Positions 11,024 to 22,400 of a stretch of 64,000 nt of DNA are shown here, piece by piece. The notes beneath the pieces are model-generated. The model had not been told where the DNA came from. It ran no database searches and saw only the letters and a list, made by a program, of their open reading frames with translations. The position numbers and the translations under genes were made by a program. This stretch comes from Omphalotus guepiniiformis (Eukaryota; Basidiomycota; Agaricomycetes; Agaricales; Omphalotaceae). The DNA lies in contig JAQOOI010000053.1 in NCBI GenBank assembly GCA_028554645.1, positions 186,001-250,000 on the forward strand, written 5' to 3'. Every line of letters starts with the position of its first letter. Positions within the stretch are counted from its first letter, which is position 1.

Positions 11024-12310
11024 ATGTCTGACTTTCTTCATGATGATGCTGTTGCCCTTATGACCCAATCTCAGCCATATATAGCTGTTGTTGTCCCAGC
11101 TGCAGTATGTTTTCAAGCATATCTAATCAAATATTTCTTATATTCATCCCTAGGTTGAGCTTTTCTTATATGGTAAAATAACTTTATATATCTGTGTATT
11201 CATATTGTGGGATATCTTCTCATTGACCCTACATTCTCTTAGGTGTCTTTGCAGTTCTCTTTGGTCTATCTGTGTATATCTTCCGGAATCGATATATGCC
11301 TGGCAAGATCTATGTCACTGCAACTATCTTGTTCTTCCTTTTGGCAACAGCAACGGTTATTGTTGATTTCTCTTTTACCAAGTTTGTTGCAATAGACTCT
11401 CAGAGTCAGCAGTTGCCATATCTGTACTTATATATTATATCAAGGTATGTCCAAGGCCATTAGCAGAATCCAGCTAAATAATGTTTCAGTAATTTGGCAG
11501 ATACATTATTGGTGAGCATTATATGACTTTCTTCTATATTATTTCAAGCTAGAAATGATCTACATTGCCATTTTGTTTAGATATATCGTTGCTATCTTAT
11601 TTGGGGTCGCAAATTCTATGTGATCATTCTTCCAGTGATTGGTCTGTTATTTAATTTGGGTGAATTTTTCCCATTCTATCTGATATTACTATGCTCATCA
11701 GCAACATTAGCTGTTGGCATTGCTCTTCCATGGATAGATCTGCAGGCTCCCTTTATTATTGACACACTGTGCCAAAATGTATTGCTTACTGGTCTGATAG
11801 GTGTCATATCATCATGTTTCTTGTCTCTATTCTTGATACTAAACTTGTTATCTTGCAATCTTAGCTGGACGTATCATGTGGCTTAACCGACAGTCTACAA
11901 AGTATCTGGGTACAGAGTCCAAAACAAAGTCAGGGCAGCTCTTGGCAGTTTTGTAAGTATCTACTTTTACTACTTTACTTAAAATGATATTGACTTATAG
12001 ATTGCTAGCTTGGAATCAGGACTTATGTATCCTGCATTCATCTCTGTGTGGCTATTTGAGCATCTTTTCACAGACACATCTTTTGTTGGTGGAGTCATCT
12101 CTGTGAGAACATTAACAATGGTTTTGGTAAGTCAAAACTGCAGATCTACTCTCAAGCAACAATATACACACTTATTATTTCTCTTAAAAACTTCAACCAT
12201 AATAGGGAATTGCCTCAACTATGATTATTATAAGACTTGGACTTGGATTTGGTGATGACACTGAGTATACACAAGTGACAGAAGTTCAAGATAGAGTAAT
12301 TATGGCATAG
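11024..12310 (+). CDS. Multi-pass (seven-helix-like) membrane protein of a basidiomycete family
   Basis: There are eight exons: 11024-11104, 11154-11172, 11243-11444, 11490-11511, 11581-11800, 11865-11952, 12009-12126 and 12206-12310. They give 284 residues. It starts MSDFLHDDAVALM. About seven hydrophobic segments follow, with landmarks such as ATATVIVDFSFT, NLADTLLIYRCYLIWGR, GRIMWLNRQ and GIASTMIIIRLGLG, and a polar C-terminal tail. The layout resembles the uncharacterised plasma-membrane proteins common in Agaricomycetes that are related in topology to fungal GPCR-like proteins. No ligand or partner can be inferred. Two exons are only 19 and 22 nt. Codon usage is AT-rich and nearly CpG-free, unlike the neighbours, yet the gene shows no stop or frameshift, so it is probably functional. 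Confidence 0.82.
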
Positions 12311-13316
12311 AAAGAGATTGTGTACAAAGCTAAGGTGGTGTATTGAGAACTCTGGGAAGTTTTGAATTATATGCCACTGCCAGTGTATAGAGTATACTTC
12401 AGTGATTTTACTACATTTCTCAAAGAAGATAAACAAAAAGATATTCAAAACTGCAGGAAAACACAAAGTCCAGATTTAGAATAATCTATGTAAAAGCTAA
12501 CAGTGATCACAATAAATCAAATAAACTTGGATAATGTTGAAAATACAAACATTAGTCACAGTTTTCCTCAATGTATTTCATCTTTTCCAGCATTTTTTGC
12601 ACCTCACCAGATCAGTGTCTGCTAAGTACTGGTCTAGCTGGCTGCTGGACTGTATTCTCAACTATTCATTGGCAACATAGATTATTGCAAGGGTCAAAGA
12701 TGTTTAATAGACTGCTAAAATAGTTTAATATTTAAAACAATTTGGAAAAAGAAAGAATCACACACTAGATACTGAGCATATCAATCCTTCTGACACTGGG
12801 TCAAAACATTAGAAGAGATGTGCCCAGTCTCTACCAAGGTGAAGTATGTGGCCTCAAAGCAATGCACATTGTGTTGTCAGTACCAATGTCTGTATATAAG
12901 CGCAAGAGGTAAGACTTTGTAGAATGTGACTTCCAATAGCAGGCACTGAATGGGAGTGTTCTGACTTACTTACTAGCCTAGCTGGTGCCTAGACCACTTT
13001 CCAGATCTTGAATGCTTGTTTGTTTTTAATAACACAGGACATTCAAATAGGCATTGGAACTGAAAGAACAACTAAAGCAAATATAACATTAATGTTTCTC
13101 AGAAAACTCAGGCTGTATATATACAGTATAAAGTGTGATGGGTATAAGGCAGAACAGTAGCTTCAGAAAGTTACCAAACATACTGTTTTATGGTGATATA
13201 GTACCACAAATTGTCATGAATATGATGTATGTATAACCACATTGATAATAACTAATACAAAGATGGTGCATGGTCTATATTCAAATATGAACACATGGTC
13301 TCCTCTAAACATGCAT
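12311..13316. other. Non-coding part of the CpG-depleted island
   Basis: AT-rich sequence downstream of the membrane-protein gene. I see no ORF, RNA gene or repeat in it. It ends abruptly at the 3' end of the zinc-finger gene. Confidence 0.5.
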
Positions 13317-14599
13317 TTAAACTTTGGGTGACATACGCATACTCTCCACAACACAACTGTGTAAGCCAAGACGCTTAGCAGACGAAAACACTTTTTGGCA
13401 CTGAGGACATCCCCACTCAGAAACCATCCCATGTTGGCGCAATTCATGCCTGAGCCTATCATGTTTACGCGTGAAAGTATCTTCACAGACTTTGCAGGGG
13501 AACTGACGACCATTCTTGGAATCTCCATGTGCAGCGGAACGCCTGCGCCCTGAAAGGCCAATTCGGCGTGGGTTTAACTGAAACCCAGCGCATTTACTTT
13601 GAGTCTTTCTGGGTTGTTTGTCACCAGCATTTGACGATGAGGGACTACTATTGGATGGTGATAGGGCCACTAAGGTTGTACCTTCTGAGCTGGAGGGTAT
13701 TGGAGGATTTCGCGGCGTTGCCTCGACCGTTGGTGTTTGGGCTTCTCCCATGTTTTCCTCCGAGAGATTTTGGTGACCATGGTGTTCAGCGACAGGATCT
13801 GCAACGTAACTTCTGTCTTGTCAGCTCTTGGTTGATGTCAGAAGAACGGCTCACCAAGAATAGGTACGATTGTCTCCATAGTTGCATCAAATCTCTCGTT
13901 CAGCTGTTCAGCAGTGCTTTCGGGACCCACATCCTCAGTTGGCATGCCTAAGAGGACAGCAAGGTCAGCATCGTTGAACGTCTGCATTTCGGTACAATCC
14001 ATCATATCTGGTAGTCAGGCAATCTTTAGTTGTTGTACGGTATTGAGGGAATATAAGCTTACCTCTCTCAAGTCCAAACAGTGCATGCAGCTGAGCGGCT
14101 GTATCTTTCCACTGGGTTTCTAGTGAGTTATTTGTGCGATTAGGTAGGCTTGTCCCGCTGAAGCCTGGAGCTCGAGTCGTTCCTGCAAGTTCTCCGAGCT
14201 GATCGTTTCGGGTGTTCTTTGTATTGTCCGAGTTGCTGAGAACGACTGCGTCCGAGGATAACGTACATGCTTCGGGTACTTCTGCTGAACTCAAACTGCT
14301 CGAAGCAGACTGAGAAGGGAGCGTGAGCTTGCTTCTGCCAGCTAGAACTGCCCCAAAAGAATCCGGAAAAGTCGTGGCGTTCGGAGGTAAGAACTCGGAA
14401 GGATTAAGGAAACCCTCGATGGTTAATTGCTGCTGCACGGAATCTAGACTTCCAATACCCGTACCCGTCGCATTAGGATTTCCGACTCTATTAGGATGAC
14501 TGGGGCTTGCGTTGGAAGGTCTGTCTGCGCGAACAATATTAGAAATCGCGCGAACGAGCAAAAAAAGGGGATACCGAAGGGTGTGTTGCTAGTAGACAT
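13317..14599 (-). CDS. C2H2 zinc-finger protein (putative transcription factor)
   Basis: Four exons (14599-14575, 14524-14063, 14007-13855, 13798-13317) keep one frame. The start MSTSNTPF was chosen because it splices in phase (TTCG^AC) into the long second exon. The N-terminal half is Ser/Thr/Asn-rich and disordered-looking. A basic stretch (NPRRIGLSGRRRS) precedes two fingers near the C-terminus. Finger 1 is FPCKVCEDTFTRKHDRLRHE with a second His four residues on. Finger 2 has CPQC but ends H-x-C instead of His-His. This fits a nuclear DNA-binding protein of the fungal two-finger type. Its target is unknown. The stop lies at the edge of the CpG-poor island. Confidence 0.85.
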
Positions 14600-17073
14600 T
14601 TCGGATTGTTTCGTGACATTCGTGCCCTGACATGGAGATGTCGAGGAAACCTTGACTTCTCCGGAAGAGCCCACGTATATCCTGAAAACATTCGCATTTT
14701 CACCATTCTTGTGACAATCCACCTGCAAAAACACAGACACAGAACTCAAACACCTCATGTCTGTCGCGGATATGGAATCGGGAGTAAAGATACGTGGTTC
14801 AAAGGCAAAACTAGGCTGGTTCGGGTCTGTGTAGTTGCAGGAGAGACACGATCGCTGGAGGTGCTCGAGTGATAGCGAGAGCAGCATGATCACGAAGACC
14901 AGCACAGTCGGTCAGTCAATAGCTGTGGGCTTTTATGTACGATGAAAGAAATGAATAGTCAACTATTAACAATGCCAGATTCACGGTGCTTAGCTGAAGC
15001 CGCTTCTGCGATCTTTGAAGTCCGAAAATTCGGTGGAACGTGCGCTCTATTCCCTTGCTATCAGCTCGAACCAAAGACCAAAGGAAATGACGCTGGATGG
15101 ATGCAGCCGGTTGGTGTCATGTAGGCAAAATCACGAAGGTACAAAGGGTTGCAGGACTACCCGTATGAATTAACCAAGAAGTCCCGCAAAACCTTTCGCT
15201 CGCTAGTACCTGCTAATACCCATCACAGCTTGGTTCATCACCTTTCATTGATTAGGGATATAGAATGAATAGGGAGCGGTACGTGAGTCTTCGTCACTTC
15301 GAAATGCGCTGGCACTACACAGGTTCGCAAATCAGGATACAAAAACTCCACAAACGCCATCCGTACATACCTTGAGATATGCTTTCTAGCTCATCTACAT
15401 CCGCGGCGATTCGTCCGTTCTACCCCTGTGCGCGCAATCCTGCTTCTGACAATTGCTGAGCGGAGGTGGAGGTAACACCAAGACATACGTATTTGTATCC
15501 AGGATTGGTATTCGCGGCCAGAATCGTAAGTAAAGAAGTGTGTTGTTTTGGGCATTCGTCTGATCTTCCGACAACGGGATGAAAAGCTTGAGCAACTTCT
15601 AGACTCATCCACGATCGTTTAAATCGAAGGAGGTGGCCTTAGCTTTAGATCGAGCCTCCTGCATCGTTATTGGTTAGTCTGGAGCGTCGATTCCTGCAGT
15701 GTAAGGATTTCTGGTGCTGGTTTATACGAGAGGGTACATCTTACGTTGATGACTGACCCCTTCGTACCATCAAACGACAGAGTGGGAGGCATTTATAGCA
15801 CCCTGAAGCACCCTGACCTCTCCTGACCCTCATCCAACCCGGCGAATATGAATATAAAACAAGTCGGTTGGCCAAGGGAGTCCAAGTGTCAGCATCTTTC
15901 TTCGAGTAGCGAATCTTGTAACTATGTAGTATCACCGGTTGCCATGAGGTCCAATAGGGGGTCCAATCTGGTCCAGTTCACATCGAAATAGGCGAGCGAA
16001 AATGATGTGAATGCCAACAATGTATAGGGCTCCTGGCACAAATATTTCTAGACCAATGACCGTGAATTGTTGAAGAGCCTTCATTAATTAACTATAGGAG
16101 CACTCACCGGTATATCCATTCCCTAGACGGCATCTAGCACAACCAGCGCCTGCAAGCTGCAAACCAGCTGCAATCCGTGCCCCCATTCACCAGGCAGGTC
16201 TAGTGCAGGTCCATGCGTCGGTGGACGTTGAAGGTCGAAGAAGCTCACGTGGAGGAGTTTACTAAGCAGAAATTTGAACTGAGCTTCAAATTTGCTTATC
16301 GCACGACACACCCTCTTCTAATACGTCGTATCGAGGTCTACAGGGTCTATCTCTTGTAATTCCTTTGTTCAATTCCAGCTTCTCCAGGAAAGTCCTAGAA
16401 GGTCTCGCAAAGAAGCAAGAATACGCACTTAATATGCTTCTGATAAGGACTGGCATTGCCCATCCGCCGGTCCCAACCCGCCGCTCGTTTGAAGCACACA
16501 GCTTCAACCAGCTTTAACCGTGACGTTTCTTCCTGATTTCGCGTATTTCACGAATTTCATATCACTACGGTACCGATGCGCTGACTTGTACTGCTCTGAA
16601 AGCTTCTGAGATCTGAAGCTCAAAGCCGCGTATGGTATCGCATTCAGTACAGATTCAGACACTATCACATGGTGACGAAAACTCCCGTTGACCTTGCCCA
16701 GGACAAAAACGAACAAGAGCAAGCGGGATTGTACCTATCGATGTAAGTGCCCTTTTATCTCGAATATCCTAGTACATTCGAAGGTTATACACTCATACAT
16801 ATGTACTCCAGGACCTAGGCTCTATCCCCAGACAACCAGAGATATGTATGGTCCGGAAGACATATCTCCAAACTTTACGTTACTTCGGCGAAAGGATATC
16901 ATGATAAAGATCGACATGAGTGTGATCGTGCATATGGGCATGCACATGTATCGCCCACTGCTCCGTCTCCAAAAGGGACTTTCAGACATTCTATCAGGCA
17001 ACGTCCACTTGCTCGACGACCAGTGACCACAGTGACCACCTATGCACAAGGATGGGTCATGCGAGGTCATGCG
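14600..17073. other. Intergenic, no supported gene
   Basis: Only short overlapping frames occur. 14600-14900 minus is the probable 5' leader of the zinc-finger gene. I see no RNA gene, transposon ORF or long repeat. Confidence 0.45.
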
Positions 17074-17096
17074 CAACTTCCAATAAACGGTGCTTC
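17074..17096 (+). promoter_or_regulatory. Shared upstream element, gene C
   Basis: Reads CAACTTCCAATAAACGGTGC then TTC, matching the elements before A and B. The TATA-like TATAAG follows about 50 bp later at 17147-17152, inside the shared GGCGATATAA. Confidence 0.4.
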
Positions 17097-17193
17097 GTTA
17101 CATATTCTTCATCATTTCAATTCTAATTTTACGTCGCCAAGGGCGATATAAGATGTGAGCCCATGCAATGTTCGATTTTGATAGAGATCGAAA

Positions 17194-19404
17194 ATGTTAC
17201 TTTCGTTCCTCTCTGTCTCTCTTGTGGTACTCCCATTCGCATTGGGAGGTCAAGTGCCCATTGTCGATGGTGTACTAGGTGGTGTACGCAATACCACCGA
17301 CACATCTCGTGGGGCATTCAAGGCCGCAACTCTGACTACAGCCGCGACTACCCCAGGCAAACTTCGTGTGACGGAAAACTCTGGAGTCTGTGGTAAGTGC
17401 TCATGTTTAGGACTACTATTTTCTGATGCTAATTCCTCGATGTAAATTGTGAGACTACCCCGGGCGTCTATCAAGCGTCTGGATATGGTGATCTGACCTC
17501 TAACGAGAGTATCTTGTGCGTTATCATGGCTCACTTCGACTTGATTTATTGTTTTTGACACTTGCTTTGTGCTAGTTTCTGGTACTTCTCTGCGCGCGAA
17601 AACAACGATACAGCACCTCTGGCTCTGTGGTTCAATGGAGGAGTTAGTTGCTCATGTTCTTCCCTCTTGGCCCCTACAACTGAATTTTGACCCGTTCCCA
17701 GCCGGGAAGCTCCAGTATGATTGGTCTATTCCAGGAGCTTGGTCCTTGCCGAATCAACAATGACAGCTCATCTGTCTCTCTCAACCCGTACTCATGGAAC
17801 AACAATGCCAACATGCTCTTCATCGACCAACCTGTTGGCGTAGGTTTCTCACATGGAACATTGGATGTCGGAACGTCTCAGGAGGCCGCAGAAGATGTTT
17901 GGAAGTTCTTGCAGATCTTCCTTTCGGATAGCAGATTTACAAGTTTACAAAAGAGGGATTTGGCAATCTGGACTGAATCGTGAGTTCCGCAGCGACCATG
18001 CCATCCTTCGTCAATTGTTGATTTCTGGCTGTTAGATATGGTGGACACTACGGCCCGACGTTTGCTGCGTGAGTTTTCTTCTAGAAGTACTTACCCTCAG
18101 GAAACTGATGTCACCTTCAGATACTTCCTTTCTCAGAACGCGGCCATTGAAGCAGGAACGGTCACGGGGATTCCTCTGAACTTGAAAGTCTTGGGCGTTG
18201 GTGATGGACTAACCGTAAGCCTGCGCCTTGATCAATTCATAGTCAGCTTTCTGACCTACATTTCACCGTCCTCAGGATCCGCTCAGCCAATATCCAGGAT
18301 ACATTACTTACGCTGGCTCCAATCCCTACCACCAGCTCGTTTCCACATCCACCATCAATCGTGCGAACTCTTCTTGGCTTTCTTCTAATGGTTGCAAAGC
18401 GCAGGTATATCACATCTCTATGACGATACCGAATGAATTCCGAGGACTAAGCTCATTTGTCGTCAGATTACAGCTTGCAACAACGGAGGTTCGAATTCCG
18501 TCTGTTCAAAGGCACAATCGTTCTGCAACAACGATATTCTTTCTCCTTTGGCTGGCGATTGGGATGTAAGGCGCAGTTTTCGATGTCCATGTGGGGAGCA
18601 CTTAGTCTGATGTGGTACCCTTCATGGGCCAGGTGTATTACGTCCTCACTGAGAACCCTGACCCTTATCCTCCCGACCTCACGGATTACCTCAGTTCAAT
18701 TGCTTCAAAGATCGGTGCAGAGACGGATTGGCAAGAGACGAATGACGATGTTTACGACAATTTCGCTTCTACTGGTAAGTGTTGACAGTCCCTTGAAGGG
18801 AGTCCCGCCGAGATCACTGAGATGATTCATAGGTGATTGGATGAGAAACTCCCGTCCCAATCTAGAAACAGTCATTAACGCAGGGGTATGTTGTTAACCG
18901 TAAACTGATGAGCTTATTGTCAATGGAATCTGCAGGTTCGTGTGGTCGTGTACGACGGCGACGCTGTAAGTTCTACCTGATTACCAGGTCGATCGACGAT
19001 GTTGAAAAAGGCTCGCATTCACAGGACTTTATCCTCAACTTCGACGGTGTTGAAGCTATGGTAATGAATAAACTCTTTTCTGGAAACTGAACCTAAACAA
19101 TTCCGTTGTAGGTGAATGCCCTCGACATGCAATTTACTTCAATACTCCAAGAACAATCTTTCACGACTTTCACCGTCGATGGCCAAGCTACAGGTCAATT
19201 CAAGAACGCAGGAACCTTCTCATACGTTCGTATTTACGGAGCTGGCCATGAAGTCCCGGCATACAAATACGTACCTGACTGAGCCTCTCCTCCTCACGCT
19301 CACCAATCGTATTCCCTGTGCAGTACGGTAGCCTTGCAACTGGACAAGCAGCTTTCCAGGTGTTCTCACAGATTATGGCAAACCAGTCATTATCGTCTAC
19401 ATAA
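17194..19404 (+). CDS. Secreted serine carboxypeptidase (S10), paralogue C, with a damaged first acceptor
   Basis: There are 14 exons with the same lengths as A and B: 17194-17392, 17452-17515, 17576-17642, 17702-17979, 18036-18068, 18121-18214, 18276-18404, 18467-18565, 18633-18774, 18833-18885, 18936-18965, 19025-19060, 19112-19270 and 19324-19404. This would give about 487 residues. The signal peptide is [19 protein letters not shown]. The triad residues are present in [21 protein letters not shown] and [10 protein letters not shown]. Oddity: at the end of intron 1, B has attcgtag^AGACAACC while C has attgtgAGACTACC, two bases shorter. Splicing at the visible AG shifts the frame to an early stop, and keeping the frame needs a non-AG acceptor. 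It is either a very young pseudogene, an unusual splice, or a sequencing error. Confidence 0.85.
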
Positions 19405-22400
19405 GGGCATTACTTATAGAATTCAGTGTAGCTAGTAACAATGCCTAGTGTACCAAAATACCTGAGGTTTGAGTGACCCCGACCGAAATCGTTCCGTTGC
19501 CGATTAGCGCCCAGCGTCAACGTCGGTTACACGTGGTTTTCCGCCGGAAGGCCGCTTACCCACTCCTAATCCTCGAAGTTCTTCTGCCTTCTCTCACATC
19601 TCGGACTGAAACGAAGGAAGTTCAATCAACAAATGTACACTCAAACATCAGAATTACTTGAAAGGATTCGTCGCCGGCCGTCCGTCTATCATGCATCATG
19701 AACCATTCAAGAGTCTCAAGTCGATAATATCACCGTAAGTGTTCAAAACAGCTTAAGTATTGAATGACTTGCAGTTCACACTGGTTACTTTCGCCGATCG
19801 GTAGTATATCCAAGGATTCAGGCAAAATTTCTGTGAAACTCAGGAGGTATGATAGAAGTCCTAGTGACTGAATTAGCTGTAGTGTGCCTTCAGGAACATA
19901 TGTGAGGTTCTATGTTTGACGGGAGTCTCAGGACATCATTCATGAAGGAGACGTCCCTGTTGGCCAGATAATTGTCAGTGAGTGTATTTACGTCGGAGTG
20001 TTTCTGAATCACAAGCAGATTAATCGATTAAGTCTCGATGTAAAGGGGAATGAATGTACACGAGAGACTGAATGGGTGCTCAAGCGCTCGACGTCAATGT
20101 TGGCAACATTTAAGGGCTGTCGGTGGCTGTCTGCCCTCCGTACTGTACATACTTGGCCGGAGGCATCTTTATCTACAATCTAGGTCCATACGGACCGGGA
20201 ATCTTATCGCGAGCAAATTTAATATCCACCCAACCCGAAGAATTTCTGTAATCTGTAATTCAGGGAAACGCCCGGCGGCGAAAACCGTTGAACACTCCAC
20301 TGCGGTACATTGGTGTACATTAGTGTACATACATTGTACTCCGTCAGCGCTCGTCCCTGCACACGGAACTAAAGAACTCACAAACATCGCCGTCGGCATT
20401 GCAGCCCCTATGGAATCTGGATTCACCGCCAGACTTATGGATGGTACTTATCGTGCTTTCAGTACTGTGACCTTATCTCCGAGTAACTCATACGTTGCGT
20501 TGCACTTCCTTAACGCTATCAGACATCCGACTGCGCCACTGGCCAGTCGAAATGCTTGTGCAAGGTGAACGGTAGGTACCTATGTACAACAGGTACCGAA
20601 GAACTTTGTACATATTATCAGATGCACGACTACGTATGTATGATCATGCACGCCATCTGAAGACTGAAATTCTGAAATTCTGAAATTTGGAACTTTGATC
20701 TCAGCTGATCAGGCATGACAACTTTCATCGTCATACTTTCTCATTTGTGGCACAAAAAACTCATAAGCGGTGGATCATTTGATATGCATTTACTATACTT
20801 CTGTAGATTTCGGATGGTGAGATTTTAGCTGAAAATTTAGTATGGATGGCTCATAAGTATCGACGTATGATTAAGCTTGGCAATTTACGATGATGCTTAA
20901 ATGTATGTACATGTAGATAGACCCTTGCCTTTTCAGCTAAGGATTCGTTATCAACTCGACCCGATTCCGAGTCTCTCCTTTTGACAGAAAAACATCCTTG
21001 AATCTTGGAGACGGTCGGATCATACGAGGATGCACCATACTTACTATACCATAGTCACTCAGTCTGTATCTCGTGTATCGTGTACCTTGATGTACTTATC
21101 TGTCGGTTCTCGGCAACACAATGACCTGGATCTTCTTGGCTATGTAGTTCATAGTAAATACAGCTACATGCAGATACTTACTCGCACGTTTCTATTTTCA
21201 AGATGGCACGAGCAATCTTCGCGGGTTGAATGTCTTCATGGAACACCTTGACGAACGTGCTACTCTGCCATAGTAGTAGACTAACATACTTCCTCACCTC
21301 ACGGTATGATTAGGCTCCGGCATCGGGATTGTCAACTTTGTTCCTCAGTCATGAGGTAGATACTTACGGCGTCAAACGAGTACATGCGCCTTGTCCAGTT
21401 GATCTATGATGTACTAGCCTTCGATTCTCAAACAGACTACATGCAATTACAATACTTAGGAATATAATACACGGGTATACAGATACAAACGCCTTTTCTT
21501 CACATGATGCCGTCTACAAGGGAAATACTTCCGACGGATTGCAACTCCATTCGCAATCTCAGGATTCCGTGGAAGATATGACGAAGGGGCCCGGCGAAAT
21601 CGACAAAGGGAAGAATTCGGAAGAGCTTTCAAAAGAGACAAGTCCCTCCTACAAACGTTGCACGGAACGTGGTCGGGGCGCGCCACTCTACCGACTTGAC
21701 CTCCACTGCGTCACAACCCCCAAACCAACCCATCAATGCATCTGCATCAACGTTTCAGCTTCGACTCCGTGCCTCCCTCGCCTGCGCAGCCCTACACGCA
21801 AAACAAAACTCGTCCACCCTGTCAATATCTTTTTGAACTTCCCGGCCAAAATTCTATCAATCAGAAGGAAGGGGGGAAAGAAACATGTGATCAGGAGGGG
21901 TGCAAGCTTAAAACGGACTATGTTTATCCATCCCCACTGCCGAGGGACGGTAACGCAAACGCACTTTTACACAATTCGGTGAACGACAATTGGGTGGATG
22001 GTAATAACTTCTTTCACATCGGCTTGAATTACAGTCCATGATTGCGACTACGAGGTGTCTCTGGAAATGCTGTTATTCGTTTGTACCACCGCGGCGTAGG
22101 GGGGGATGATAGAATTAGTTGGACGGGAAATAATAGACGCGTGATGAGTGGCGTACTCCACATCGTGTCCATCTCGTTCCTTCACTGTACAGTACAAAGA
22201 TTGTCAGCAAGGGAACAACCTCCAGCACGCCAACGGTACAACGTACGCTATCTGTTGGCACATTTGAGGTGTAAGTATATCTTGAAAGTCGAGAACAGGA
22301 ACGATTACTGTCGGCAGGGGTGGGAGGAGTACTAGTAAGGGGGGAGTAAAAGCGTACGAGGAAGAAGTGTATGGCAGGGTATTTAAAGCAAAGCGCTAAA

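Larger units (their letters stand above)
10760..13335. other. AT-rich, CpG-depleted island
   Basis: By eye this 2.6-kb block has about eight CpG dinucleotides, whereas both flanks are CpG-rich. There is none between 11890 and 12900, and one at 12901 before the next at 13336. It contains the intact membrane-protein gene 11024-12310. The right edge coincides with the stop codon of the zinc-finger gene. Confidence 0.75.

Noticed and set aside
21539..22041. Two overlapping 100-147 codon frames
   Set aside because: Neither frame shows conserved motifs, and overlapping frames in the same strand cannot both be real. Left as unexplained.
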